Shown here in pieces: positions 1 to 11,635 of a stretch of 64,000 bases of DNA; the first letter of the stretch is position 1; each line of letters opens with the position of its first letter. Source of the DNA: Gracilaria gracilis (lineage: Eukaryota > Rhodophyta > Florideophyceae > Gracilariales > Gracilariaceae); contig JARGSG010000255.1 of the NCBI GenBank assembly GCA_030374805.1, forward strand, positions 1-64,000, written 5' to 3'. A model generated the notes under the pieces. That model saw only the letters and a program-made list of their open reading frames with translations. It made no database searches and was not told the origin of the DNA. The translations under genes were made by a program, and so were the position numbers.

Positions 1-2900
1 AAACACCGAATCGTGCACCGCCAATATCACTTACCGTTCAGTGCACACCGAATTCTGACCGCTCGCTTCATTGGTGGGGGTGTGGGCTTTCGTAAAAACC
101 GACGGAAACTTCACACACAAGGGAGTTCTAATGTGGTTCGACCGAGAGCTCGATCAGCATTGGTATGTTTTCTAGCCATCTAACCTTATGATTCTTCTCT
201 AGCTCTCGATTGATCTAACGAGTACTAACCTCTGAGCGTTTATTCCTTACGAGACTGTGGTGCTAGGCTATTAACGGATTGTGGCCGCTTGTGGATTTGT
301 CTTCGTAACGTACCTGTTCTGTACAATGTTATTGCACGAAACCCTACCGATGAACCATCTCTGTTACCAGTTTCGTCACCGCCACGGGCTCATCTCAGCA
401 CCACCACTGTTGCTTCTCCAACGCAACCACTGACGCCTTCTGAAGCTCAGCGTGTTACCACTATTGGTCAATCTGTGTTTCTGCCGCGTTTGCCAACTCA
501 GCCCACCAACAAAGCATTCCCAACTCGTACAACATCTTTGGCGCAGTTGGAATCAGGGCCTCTTCGTACTGTTGATTCTCTTGCGTTGCCATCTTGATCA
601 ACAATTCCAGCTCAACGCGATACCAACAATACTTCACCTCCGAACTTATCAATGTCGCCTCTCCACTTCCAACGCGTTGTGAATGGTGACCGATCTCTAT
701 TGGCATCTGCATCACCACTAGAAACCCAACCTGCTGCGACGCCAGTCGCATCTTTCTCACCACCACAGCCATCATTTCGGACGCACGGCACCACCAGGAG
801 TGCACCGACATCGTCACTTTTGCTGCTGCTATGAACGACTGTTAGCCAAAGCGACCAGCCAAGTTCCTCGCTTATGCCAAAAGCTTCTCTTCAACCCAAG
901 ATCTCGGATCCCTCTAAAAAACGCCCTTGCACTCCCTACCCTGTTGGGCATGAAAAACCGGTGCTGCAAGGCGATGGCACCAACATAGAATCACGTTCTA
1001 ATCATATACCGCTGATATCTGGGCAGCTACTTTCGCCCGCTTCGCTTTCTGCCAGCCGAATGTCGAACAGCGAAAGACATGGTCGAGACAACAGTGTCAC
1101 CATGGCGTGGTAGGGACCCTACCGTAGGGTGCATGCTCGGGCGCGACAAGCTGTGAAGCGAAAATTGGGAAGCATCGGCGCTTTGCAGCGCACACGGGTG
1201 CGCGCTGTCGTGCGCACGCCGATCGGCGATTGTGCTTCATATGTTGCGCGTGGTCGGCTGCAGCCAGTCGAAGCGCAACACACGCAATAACTTTTTGCAG
1301 CACAGTGCGCTTAGCGCACGGCACTTAAGATACAAGTTTGCGGCTGCCTCTCTGTTGCTCGTTCAACTCTTCACACGTACGCTACGTAGACGACGTCTCA
1401 CCGTGTACAAGCATGTACGTGTACACACCGCCTCCCAAGTTGGAGAAAGAGCGCCGTACAGGGTACGTGAAATGGGTGGCAATGTGTGTCGTTTGGTCCT
1501 ATGTGGGATGGGTGGCAAATTGCCTCGAGGGACAGCAGGAAAGTTAGTAGTAGGACGGCGAAAGCGAGAAGCCGACTGTGGGGAACAGCGATGGTCGTCG
1601 CTAGAGCGAGGTTTGCACCGTCGAGTGGTAGTGACTTAGTCTTCGCGAGGCGAGATGGAATCCAAAGACTTGGGGGACGCGCTTTCATGCCCATCGTTGG
1701 GAGTTCGACCCGCCATCGCGACGGCGCGGCTCACTCTTAAGGAGCGGGAAATGAAGGACCACGCTGCTTGGAGGCGATCTGAAGGACTTAGTTAATTTCC
1801 GCATCATGCGTTAGTAGATATAGATGAGCTACACCGCTATTAGCTTGTCGCCTCGCTGACGTAATTTCCACAGATGTACACGTGGATTGCACGGCTCGAG
1901 GCGCCGCTTAGCGGGTGTGAGTAGCACACGTGTAGCACGGATATGCCGGAGGCAGTGCACCCAGCATTGCTGTATTTACTTAGATATCTTATAGAGTATT
2001 TTGCCCGGCGTACCCACTGTCAGTGGTGCGCCGTGCTCAGTAATTAGACGGTTGAGCACCGCTCCATTAAGGAAATCGCCCCTTGCCAAGCAAGGGCTTC
2101 TGGCTCTAACTATCACGTCTTCGCGGATTGTTCACCTCCAAGTGGAGTGACGACCGTGTTGTTCACATATAGTTACCCACCCTTGTGGCGCTCCGAGTAT
2201 AACCACTATTTGTGTGTCTCGTTCCGACCTGTTGTCGTATACTCGCCCCTGTGTTGGGTTTGTTCTACTTTCTCTCTGTTTTCCCTACTCTGGTGGTTCT
2301 CTTTCTCCCCTTTTTGGGTCCGCCTTTTTGCCCTGTTCTCAGTGGCCCGTTTTCGACACTTTGTCGTTGCCGTGCTACTCTCTTCCGAGGACTCATCTCG
2401 TGACATTGTGAACACGTGGATCTCTACCGACTACTGCCTGACATCAACACTCTGACGCTTGTAGTGACGGTTTGACCTCGGATTTACACCCGGCTTAGCT
2501 GTGTCATTCCCGGAGTGCTCCGTTCGCTGTGCTACCGTATCGAGGGGAAGATTGCAAACGTCTTCGTGTGCTTGCGCTTTTTCCGCAAAAGGCGTTGCTC
2601 TACATATCTTGTGGCCGTGCTAGTTTTGCGCTTGCTTGAGGCCCAATGTCTTGAGTTCCCAGAACGCGAAGAAAACTTTGACGATGCGCGTCGCGCCTTA
2701 CGCTTGTTCAATAGCTTTTGCGGAAGTTCTTCACGACTCGAGTGACGTGGTAATACTTGTTCGAAGGAAAGATTCTGCCAAAGTGTGGGTGGTAATCGCG
2801 AGTTTTCACGTTGTGATCTAAATAGACGTGGTCTGTTAGCTTCATTGCTCCACCCCTCGTGAGGGGGTCGGGCATAGGAAAACTTTTCTTGCAAATCTTG
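1..2900. other. no recognisable gene
   Basis: I see no convincing gene here. Short reading frames occur on both strands. One 102-codon frame at 289-597 (+) is rich in Ser, Thr and Pro and ends without any domain. One 123-codon frame at 2532-2903 (-) is rich in Lys, Arg and Ser. Neither has a family I know, and overlapping frames of similar length argue against both. Several kb of such open, unfamiliar sequence fits decayed transposon DNA, but I found no LTR pair or reverse transcriptase motif. Confidence 0.5.
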
Positions 2901-2909
2901 CATTTCTAG

Positions 2910-3035
2910 ATTGCTTCCTTGCCAGAAGCCATTGTGGAGCTCGATTGCTGGCTCTTAGATCCGTTAACAGTTTTCTTCTGCCTGCTAGAAGCACTTTTAG
3001 AGCTCGATTGCTGGCTTCTAGATCCGTCAACAGTG
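2910..3035. repeat. 63-bp tandem duplication
   Basis: The stretch containing AGCTCGATTGCTGGCT followed by TAGATCCGT occurs twice, starting at 2938 and 3001, so the period is 63 bp. The intervening halves (GCCAGAAGC and GCTAGAAGC) also align. Nothing suggests coding function. Confidence 0.7.
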
Positions 3036-3864
3036 TTTTTTTTGCATTACGGCGTTAACAGTCTCCAACCGTTCCTCCCTGAAAAATGATGACTACTGCA
3101 CACGGCCTTCAACGACCGACATCATCAGCAACTATCTTAACTTATCAATGCATTACGTGTACATGATACACTAGATGTAACAGATATGTCAATTAGTTTC
3201 TAAATACCATACCAAGGGTATGGATACCTAATTCATCCCTAATTCACCCCTAATTCTCACGTTGTTGTTCACGCTTTCGCCCTTCTCGGGCCTATGATTA
3301 CCAAACCGCAATAACGTGCCAAAATGATGAGTCAGATGATTGTGCTGCACGTCAGGGATCATGAGTCGCGAAACGGCGCCACACTCTGGGCTGCTGCTCA
3401 CGTTCTTTGCGGATCCGTTTCGTATGCAAATATTTTGGCGCGCAAGGCACAAATTACACCGTTTTCAGCAACTCTGGAGCCGAATGCGGCCAAAGCACTG
3501 CTTTTGGTGAAGCTCAATAGGTCTCTAAACCTAATCGACACTAAATTGTCGAAGAATTAGTAGTTGCGCAGTTGATCACGGATTCCCAAAAAAATTTGCG
3601 CCTCACACTCCGTTCTAGTGTAATCCTTTTCATTTAGTTATATCCAAATAATGTCCAATGTTAAAGAAAATACATTCAATATGTACAACTTCTTTTCCTC
3701 CAATCAACAACTACTGTGTTGTCAAAGTATACAAAATATTCTTGAAATAATGATAACGGTAAAAGCTTACACAACGGCACCGTAAGCCTCCTCTTCTACT
3801 GTCGCCGCCGCCGCCGCCGTCGCCCTGCTCGTTTCGCCTGCTCTTCGCCCGCAGCCCGTCGTCT

Positions 3865-4950
3865 TTGCAGCTCACGTGCTTTTGCGCGCTTGCCGCCAAC
3901 CCGCCTCGCCGCCATGTAAACGGCATCGGCCTCACCTCCACGCGCGGCACGGGCACCTCCGGCCACGTGCAGCGCAACGTCGCCGCGCTGCGCCCACAGC
4001 GCAAGCGCCGCGCGTGTCTGCCGCCGCCGCCACCGCTGCCGCAACTCGCCCCGCTTCCATGTACAACGGCATCGGCCTCACCTCCACGCGCGGCACGGGC
4101 ACCTCCGGCCACGTGCAGGGCAACGTCGCCGCGCTGCACCCACAGCGCAAGCGCCGCGCGTGTCTGCCCCCACCGCTACCGCTGCGGCGCTCCAAACGCG
4201 CCGCCGCGCCGACGACACACTGCCAATCACCGCGTTCCTTCCAAGTCTTCCGCTGACATCTATCAGATAATCATCGTCGATGACGACGCTATTCCCATAA
4301 CAACCTTCAAGGCTGGCAAACAACCTTCTGCTACGTCAAACAAGCAGACTACCCCTCAGCCAACTCGCCAATCTTCTCGCATTCGCAGAACTTGGGCTTC
4401 AATTGACAAAGAACCTACTGCGAAAACCGCCTCTCTGCCCACCTGCATGTCTAAGTATAAGAGATTACAGTTTTGCAAGAAGTTGGTAAACTCTTTGTTA
4501 CGTGAACCTTCATCCGGCCCATTCTCTGCTCCGGTTAGGGAGCTCTGGCATGAGGCAACTATTCCGCGCTACTTCGAAGTGGTTAAGCAGCCTATGGACC
4601 TGCGCACTGTCAAGAAGAAGCTAAACACTACGGATTACAATGGGCCTGTGAAGGACGGTATTCTACCTTATCGCTTCGATGCTGGCTGAGACATGCTTTA
4701 CAACTATCCGAGCATATTGCAAGATGATTTCAATACAAGCTTTAGTGAAGGGTTACCTGCACCACCATCTGCAGAGAAAATATCCTCGAAGCTCTCGAAG
4801 AAGCGCAGCACTGCTAGACGTTCTCGAAGAGCGAAGCAAGCCGCCGAGGGCTCTTCTAGAGTGGTTGATGATGATGCAGACGTTGTGTGTTTGTCGGTAC
4901 CGAGTGGCGACAAGCCTAAGTCATCTACGTCTGTGTTCTGCAAATGCTAG
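3865..4950 (+). pseudogene. Bromodomain protein gene, interrupted by a stop codon
   Basis: The frame from 3865 has a low-complexity Pro/Arg/Ala N-terminal half encoded by a 146-bp duplication. It then runs into the first half of a bromodomain at about residues 205-265: Cys-Lys-Lys-Leu start, the PFSAPV loop (WPF-shelf equivalent), P-x-Y-F-E-V-V-K-Q-PMDL and the following basic kL helix. Bromodomains bind acetyl-lysine on histones. A TGA at 4687-4689 falls inside helix B. The same frame continues after it with LYNYPS, the usual end of that helix, then a Ser/Lys-rich tail to 4950. The conserved Asp before the stop is also changed to Gly and the final Asn region is poor. Either the gene is dead or the protein ends at the TGA with half a domain. 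The true start is uncertain because the N-terminal repeat could be non-coding. Confidence 0.65.
3909..4200. repeat. 146-bp GC-rich direct duplication
   Basis: Two copies of a roughly 146-bp unit begin around 3909 and 4055. The shared block starting CGGCATCGGCCTCACC lies at 3921 and again at 4067 and is almost identical for over 100 bp. It is GC-rich and open in several frames on both strands, so it creates many long spurious ORFs. Confidence 0.85.
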
Positions 4951-5640
4951 TTTTTTGGCGAGGGTCGCGCAGAATTTGGCAAGGGTCGTCCAGTAATTTT
5001 TTTGGAATATTACCTTGTGCTGCTTTTCCAAATTTTGCAGAAAATTGCTTGGATCGCCTATTATTGGTCCGCAGGAAATACTCTGTGGTATTCCGGTCGC
5101 GCTAGTTTGCTCTGCCAGGATTAACTGCGCAGTTTTCCACCAAGCGCAGTTTCTGTTTCCACATTGGGTGCACATTAAACGTCTCAATAAGTGGAATACT
5201 CGCATCCACCCTATGGAATAGTAGCGCTAGTTCCGATGCTTCCTATTCAACCAGAGTTTCCTTTATTTGTATCTATTCACCTATCTGATTCCTATCGTAA
5301 TCGCTATTCTAATCCCTATTCACTATATTAGCAGAGCTCTATTCAATGGCATCGGCGAGCGTCAACCTCGCCAGGTTCATGCTCGCCAGCACCATTGAAC
5401 GTCGCTCTGCGCGAGCATTTTCGCAAAGAATGCGTGCCGACTTGCGAACTGCAGTACGGCCATGAGGCAAAGCGCCTCATGACGATACTGTACTACTCGG
5501 TTCGTGCGTCGCATGTCAGTTCGCTCATCGCACGTAGCGCTCACCGCCACGCAAAACGTTCGAAATTAGGTTTATCTGTATTGGGATCGGAAAGGAAGCG
5601 AGTTGTCAGTATTCCCAATCTAGAGTGTAGAGTATTACTC
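4951..5640. other. no clear gene; weak BED-finger-like frame on minus strand
   Basis: No supported gene. On the minus strand (5205-4921) a frame reads Cys-Gly-Asn-Arg-Asn-Cys, then later IIGDPSNFLQNLEKQH, which resembles the N..L..H end of a BED zinc finger such as those of hAT transposases. The spacing is not canonical, so this is only a hint of an old hAT fragment. Around 5250-5330 there are short repeats of CTATTC. Confidence 0.25.
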
Positions 5641-6740
5641 TTGTGAGAAACGTACCGCATATCAGAGTGCTATCTGTTTCTAAGAAAAACGTCAGTAGTA
5701 CCACCATGAGCTCCCTGTGTTCAACGGCTAAGAAAATGAAACAACAAGTTAGATTTCTGAAAAACGCAGTTCCCAGACAGAGTAGATCAACAAGACGCAC
5801 CAATAACATGAACGCATTCAAGAGATTGAGGCACCGTTGACCATCCCCATATTCTCCTAGTCGCAACACGGGCAGCATAAGAAACAATCCTTTACCTGTT
5901 AAGCAATGAAATGATGGAAAACATGTCAGAATCAAACCAAGAATAAACCATCATGCCATGAAAACATAGCCAACTTGCCATTAAGAATCACTCGTTCTGC
6001 CTCGTAGACGTAACGCACGTGCCCACTATTAGACCAACGTCGTATGCAATCGCATCGAAATCGCTTACCTGTGAATCAATACAATGCCTCCTCAAATGTC
6101 AGAAACAAAGCAGAAAGTGACCAATCTTGCTTTCCCAAAGTTTAAACTTACCATTACGCAGTCTTCTGTACAAAACCATTCCGCATCGTGCCACATTTCT
6201 CGCGCTTAACAGTACCTGTGTTCAACGGCGAAGAAGATCAAACAACAAGTTTGAATACTTTGAAACGCGTTTCCCCACACACTATTTCAACAAGACGTAC
6301 CAAGAACATGAACGCATTCAAGAGATTAAGGCACTGCGAATATAGGAGTATGCGGATGGTCAACGGTGCCATAGTTAACAATCCGCATAATCGTATAGTC
6401 GCAAAACCGGCATCATAAGAAACATTCCTGTACCTGTTTAGCAATGAAATGATGAAGAGCATGTCAGAATCAAGCCAGAAAGAAACCAACCCGCAATGAA
6501 AACATAGCCAACTTACCATTCAGAATCAATCATGCTGCCTCGTACACTTAACGCACTCGCTGACCATTAGACTACGCGCAGATGGATATCGAGAAGCGTT
6601 TACCTGCGAAGGAATACAATTCCGCTTAAAATGTCAGAAACGAAGCATAAAGTGACCAACCTCGCTTTTCCAAACTTACCATTACGAATTCTTCTGTACA
6701 GATCAGTTCCGCATCGTTTCAGGAATATTAGTAGTTGGTT
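5640..6740. repeat. diverged ~0.53-kb tandem repeat with internal subunits
   Basis: Two diverged copies lie head to tail. AACATGAACGCATTCAAGAG occurs near 5808 and 6308, AGCAATGAAATGATG at 5902 and 6441, and ATGTCAGAAAC at 6097 and 6631. The spacings of 500, 539 and 534 bp show about 40 bp of indels between copies. A third copy starts near 6670 and is cut off. Within each unit, two related subunits about 170 bp apart begin with ACCTG and carry ATGTCAGAA (near 5923, 6096, 6461 and 6631), so the structure is hierarchical. I cannot assign a gene to either strand. Confidence 0.75.
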
Positions 6741-6830
6741 CAGAAGTATGAAGCGTGGAAAAAAAACCTTACCAAAGAACCCAAACGTCCGCACCCCAGC
6801 AAAAGGAGATTCCCCGAAATGGTTCGTTCA

Positions 6831-6873
6831 ACTTCCTAATCGCATGATGTCCGACATCATGCGATTAGGAAGT
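6831..6873. repeat. perfect 43-bp palindrome (21-bp arms, 1-bp centre)
   Basis: The arm ACTTCCTAATCGCATGATGTC is followed by a single C and then its exact reverse complement, ending at 6873. It sits inside a 116-codon open frame (6631-6981, +). A 21-bp perfect stem with a one-base centre would form a very stable cruciform or RNA hairpin. Confidence 0.95.
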
Positions 6874-7382
6874 AAAAGAACTGTTTCGGAAAGCATCAAT
6901 CATGTTTTGCGCACCGCGCGCGAGAAACCGAACGAAACGGAGCAAATATCGCCTTCGTCGAAGCGCAATGGGAAAACGTAGTCAGCTTCGGATGAAAAAG
7001 GGAGGGAACGTCGTTTTAAACGTACCAGAAGCCAGTGACCTACATCAGCATCAACTAGGACGCTGGCCCGGACGACGATCCCAGATTATGGAGGAGGCGA
7101 GGCCACAGAGAATTTTGCGCGTCGTCGGCCGAGATCGGACAAGTGTACAGATATATCGTTGTCAATCCACAGAATTATTTTCAGTGGTGGATAATCAGGG
7201 TTGAACCCTGGCGTCAAGGTCGACGTGTCCATGCGTTCCCCTTTTGAACAAAAGCACGTGATTTAAACTCAAATCTATTCTCCACTCCTTCCCTGTCCTG
7301 AGCATCCTTCCACCGTTCTTCCGTCCTCCGCTTCTATTCTGTGCTTGTTACCTTCCTCTTCTCTGAGCCCTTTCCCTCCATT

Positions 7383-8041
7383 ATGGTTTACTACTGCAGG
7401 CACAAACAGCGCGGTTGTCCGTTCATGGCGCGAGGAGTGTTGTCATTTCAGAGACACGTCAGTCAGTGTCCTCACCGTCCACAAAGCCATTCCGTACGGT
7501 GAGCACAGCATTCGACGGAGCAAGCGTTTCAAGTTATCTGCCCCACCTCCAAACGCCTTCTTCTTCGGAAACCGTTACAGCCCCCTGCCGTACTGCCGAG
7601 TCTTTCTCTTCCAAAGAAATGGAGGTCTCCGTTCCACCGGAACCTCCAGAACCAGACCGAATTGAGTCGAGTTCTAAACCTGCGTCACCCTCTCCCCCCA
7701 CCCTTTGAAACCTCCATTGGAAACGACTGTACTCCTCCACCTTCCGAAGAGTCGCTGGGCGCTCTTCACATGGATTATCTTACCGTCTGTCCTCGCTTCC
7801 GTAGCCTCCAACCTTGGTCACCGTAAGGCAGACGAGCTCATTGGTCTTCTTCGGAACCCCCGCTTCTCGCAGAAGCGCTTCAAACCAAACCATTCACCAG
7901 TTCCAAACCCTGTACGGAACTCAAGAACGCCTACCGTGTTTCTGAAGGAACAAGTCCTGGTCGTTCGTATCCATTTCATCCCCGTCATTCTTAGCCTTCG
8001 AATACTTTAAAACGATCAAGCGGCGCCTTCCTCTACCATGA
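7383..8041 (+). pseudogene. zinc-finger-like ORF start, interrupted
   Basis: An ATG at 7383 opens a short frame with a Cys/His-rich start: YYCRH, then GCPF, then RHVSQCPH. This looks like a C2H2-type finger. The frame meets a TGA at about 7500, directly at CG-GTGAGC, which could instead be a splice donor. The same frame stays open downstream through a Pro/Ser-rich stretch to MDYLTVCPRF near 7770, where a TAA follows. It then shows LKNAYRVSEG near 7920. Overlapping frames are also open, so the reading is weak. It could be the 5' part of a decayed transposon gene. I do not recognise the family. Confidence 0.3.
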
Positions 8042-8221
8042 CGTGGGGGGGGGGTTCCATTCGCACCAAGTCGCAAGATGTTCTCTTGTGCTTCCCTCAA
8101 GCTGCTGTTTCAACTTCATCGGCATTTTCTTCTACCACTTTCGTTCTTCTCCATATTAGATCATAACCCAACAAACAAAAACAATTTATCCCTTGTATTT
8201 CTCTTTCGCACCCCCACAACA

Positions 8222-9700
8222 TCACTCATTGTCTGTTTCATTCTCTGCCTTAGACACATATCCGCACACACTTCTAATATGCATCGTTTCTGTCAGAGAG
8301 GCCTGTCTAATTCCTTCCCAACTCACTTCTTTCAACTCACTCTGTACCATAGTCTTCAGCAGCGCATCCGCTCCCCCTTCAACAGATGGTGTGAACATTC
8401 CAAAACTGGCGAGGAGCTCCACAGGATTCTTGGAAACCCATCGCGACACCATCCCCCTCGTTTCGAATTATCCCTTCTCCATTCTCCGTCGCTCCCCTCC
8501 AATATTTCAGCTCGATTGATCCAATTCCTTGAAGGTTTCTCACCTTCAAAACACAGTTCACTGGTCTCCTCTCCTGGCCCAAGTCAACATATTGTGATAC
8601 ACTCCTCGCGCAACACCTCGAAACGCATCGCTTACAGCGATTCGATGCTTCTTTCGTCCGGTTCGTCCGGGTTCACCGGTACGGGAAGTGTTACTGCCCT
8701 CCTGCTTCAATGCCACCACGTAAACCTTCAATCACCAGTTCTTTTCTCTTCGAGCTTAGTCTTCAATGCTGTGCTCTGATCTTGCGCAACCTTTACAAGG
8801 ATTCCCCCGTATCATCAAATCCTTCTCCAACTTCTTCACCTTTGCTTTCAATCTATTGATTTCTTTCCGGCAAATCTCTGTGGTTACCAGAAGACGTGAT
8901 TTCTTTCTCGACAGTTCCCCTGTCTTTTTCCTCCTCCTGCTCCGCTTCATGTACCTCCCTTGTTCCGTGTACTCCATCTACTTCTGTTCTTCTAAAACAG
9001 TAGAGGTTAGAGTCCTCTTCATTGCACGATATACTGGAGTTATTTCATCCCCTGCATTATCCGCATTGTCCACGGTGTCAGCCACGCGCCCGCTCAGAGT
9101 TCTCCTCTCTGAGTCTTTTTTCGCCCTGACAAATTCGAGTTCCGAGGATTTCCCCCTTCCCGCACGCTGTATGCCGACCCGTCGGGGCTTCAAGGCAACT
9201 GTAGATGCCCTTCACGTCGAAAATGGTGATGGCCGTGGAATGGTTGTGGGATCGCCCACACTCCGTTGTAGGTCTCTTCCAGTGGGACTACTCTCCAGTT
9301 CAGAGACACGGACATTCTCTTGTTCCTCTTGTGAAACTCGAACCGTTTCCACAATATCCCCTTGTCAACGAACCTGCCGGTTCTCGAGCTTTCGGAACCG
9401 GTGAAATTTCTTCGGAGTTGGTATTTTGTTTCAACGTTGCCAGTGGACCGCGTTGGGGGAGCTTGGCGATAGCCTACTTTGATGTACATCGCTAGTGTTC
9501 CCAGAGGTACCTTTGCGCCGAGAATGGCGGTGACCGACGGTGGGATTAGGCCCGTGGCTGGCCTTCGCTGCTGGTGATTGACGTGTCGTTGTTTTAGCAG
9601 CCACTCGTGTTGAACCTCTGTTATCCTCACCAAGTTTCTTCTTCTTCCCTACAGGCTTCTTGCGCGACTGGGTGCCCCGCGTTCTTGCCTTGTCCACCAT
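8222..9700 (-). pseudogene. basic coiled-coil protein, broken into several frames
   Basis: The minus strand from the ATG at 9700 (MVDKARTRGTQSRKK) gives a Lys/Arg-rich N-terminus to about 9431. Coding-like text then continues in another frame (9633-9190). Next comes a frame at 9193-8981 that is separated by one stop (8978-8980) from a strongly basic coiled coil, with EINRLKAKVKKLEKDL at about 8840. A further open piece lies at 8582-8222. The in-frame stop and the frame changes suggest a dead gene, or several exons whose splice sites I could not place. I do not recognise the family. A DNA- or RNA-binding role is possible from composition only. Confidence 0.4.
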
Positions 9701-9989
9701 GTTGTTAATTGATACCAATGCCCAAGTTGAGGAAAGAAAACAGGGAAGACAAAGAGATTGGAGATTAAAGGGGATTTGGAGAACGGTGTGAAAGAGCGAG
9801 GATGGTTGGACACGGAAGGGTGTATGATGAATGGAATAGCGGAATCAATAACGGTCAGTTTACAGAACCTGTGTAAATCATTGAAAACTACAAATCGTGC
9901 AGCTACACAAAGGGGGTTGCCTATAGACCTCGCAACCAGTCCTCGTCCTCAGCGGAATCAAGAGTGAGAGCCCAGTTCCAATTTTTTTC

Positions 9990-10333
9990 GGACAGCGGAC
10001 CCGGGTGCGGTGGCGCTTCATCGGTGCACCGATGAAGCGCCACGGCGCCCAAGTCCGCTGGCAACAGCGCGTTGGTGGTGCCACGTATGCCATTACCACA
10101 GGTTTGCCACAAACAGCGCGTTGGGACAGCGGACCGATGTGCAGTGGCGCTTCATCAGTGCACTGATGAAGCGCCACGACACCGGGGTCCGCTGCCATCG
10201 GCGCGCTGGTGGTGCCACGTATGCCACTACCACAGGTTTGCCACACACGGGGCGTTCGGACAGCGGACCGATGTGCAGCGGCGCTTCATCAGTGCACTGA
10301 TGATAGCGCCACGACACCCCGGGTCCGCTGTCC
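9990..10333. repeat. 134-bp tandem array, each unit carrying a ~72-bp palindrome
   Basis: GGACAGCGGAC starts at 9990, 10124 and 10258, an exact 134-bp period. Each unit is a near-perfect palindrome of about 70-75 bp (core GCGCTTCATC, centre GTGCAC, GATGAAGCGC) with ends GGACAGCGGAC and GTCCGCTGTCC, followed by a 60-bp spacer containing GTGGTGCCACGTATGCCA. Open frames on both strands through this array are artefacts of the palindrome. Confidence 0.95.
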
Positions 10334-10375
10334 CAGGCTGTCGATTTAATTAATTGGAATTACCTAATCTTTTTG

Positions 10376-10440
10376 GGACAGCCGTCCGGGGTGGCGTGGC
10401 GCTTCATCGGCGCAGCGATGAAGCGCAATGACACCCCAGT
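10376..10440. repeat. diverged solo copy of the palindromic repeat
   Basis: GGACAGCCGTCC, then TGGCGCTTCATCGGCGCAGC and GATGAAGCGC follow the same plan as the 134-bp array but with several mismatches in the arms and no spacer. A still weaker copy lies around 10705-10765 (GTGGTTCATGGATGCAAC, GATGGAGCGCC). Confidence 0.75.
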
Positions 10441-10444
10441 CTAC

Positions 10445-11250
10445 TTTCCTACTTGGCCTTATTAGTAACATCGCGTTTATCTCCACATTTATTTAGTTCC
10501 GTGTCTTTCGCGTCTTCAAGCTTTCTCTAACATCTTTTTGACGCATCACCTGCCATAGATGAAATACCACTTTCTCTTGATCCCGTCTCCGCGCGCCATG
10601 AAAGATAAAGCTGGAGTTCTTGTGGGTCTGCTTTGTCGGCGTGTCGACCAGGGAACCCGTTGTGCGACCCGCTACTGTGCACTGACGCGGTAGACGGGAG
10701 ACCGAGGTGAATTGTGGTTCATGGATGCAACGATGGAGCGCCATTGCACTCCTGGCCATTGCCCAGTCGTCGTGTTTTCCGAAGAATGTAATACGAACCT
10801 TTCCCTAAGGGAATGAAACTTTAACTCTTCCACCAAGATATTGGTCTTTCTAAAATCCAAGTAATAATATAAATATATGTAGCAATAGAGTTGCTTCAAT
10901 TCTACACTAACGTCACAGGGACGAATGTCTGGTGCGGACACCGTCCGCTCGATACATATCGCTGTATAGCCGTAGGCGACACACGCGCATCTCTACAGAC
11001 TACTGTCACGCACGAATGCTCGTGCGCAAACATCATATAAGTCATTCCTTTACAGAATAGGCTCACATGAAGTTCAATCCTTCTTCACGGGGACTTTGAG
11101 CCTAGTAAGACACTTATGGAGCTGCATTTATTAGTCACGTTAGTATAGTGAGCATTGCTGCGGATGCTCTGGAAACACCCTAAATTAGTGTGTTAGGGTG
11201 GTTTTCAATCCCTCCAAACGCATCCAGGACCGTTGGTCTAGACCACCCCC
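10445..11250. other. no gene seen
   Basis: No supported gene. Apart from the diverged repeat copy around 10735, there is AT-rich sequence near 10850-10890 and short frames without domain character. Confidence 0.5.
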
Positions 11251-11251
11251 C

Positions 11252-11325
11252 GGACAGCGGACCCGGGTGTCGCGGCGCTTCATCAGTGCACTGATGAAGC
11301 GCCACTGCACATCGGTCCGCTGTCC
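11252..11325. repeat. solo 74-bp palindrome of the same family
   Basis: A complete copy runs from GGACAGCGGACC to GGTCCGCTGTCC with the central TTCATCAGTGCACTGATGAA. It stands alone, flanked by CCACCCCCC and by A-rich DNA, with no obvious target duplication. This shows that the palindrome, not the 134-bp unit, is the mobile or amplifying part. Confidence 0.9.
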
Positions 11326-11523
11326 AAAAAATTAAAACTTTTTTTGCCCTGCCGCCCCAGTCGGTCCCGAATATCTGTATCCGGGGCACACGTGCTACTA
11401 CTACTGGATATCGCGTTTGCAAAAACATCGCAGCCATGTACAACTAACTCCCGTTCGGGTCTGTTTTACAGCCCCCTGTACTACATTCTTCAGTAGCTTA
11501 CGCAGGTCTGTTGTCCTCACTAC

Positions 11524-11635
11524 GGCCCGGGCGTCATGGCGCTTCATCGGTGCACCGATGAAGCGCCACGACACCTGGGTCCGCTGTCAACGGCGCGCTG
11601 GTGGTTCCAAGTATGCAACCACCCGTGTTTTGCTT
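11524..11635. repeat. palindrome copy with spacer remnant
   Basis: The right half is intact (CCGATGAAGCGCCACG to GGTCCGCTGTC at 11588), the left arm is shortened, and the 134-bp unit spacer follows (CGGCGCGCTGGTGGT). Confidence 0.85.

Noticed and set aside
8078-8779. 233-codon plus-strand ORF with hydrophobic stretches
   Set aside because: Pyrimidine-rich low complexity; antisense to the basic coiled-coil text on the minus strand, which looks more like protein.
9878-10353. Several ORFs on both strands with the repeated phrase RCTDEAP
   Set aside because: They come from the palindromic 134-bp repeats, which read the same on both strands.
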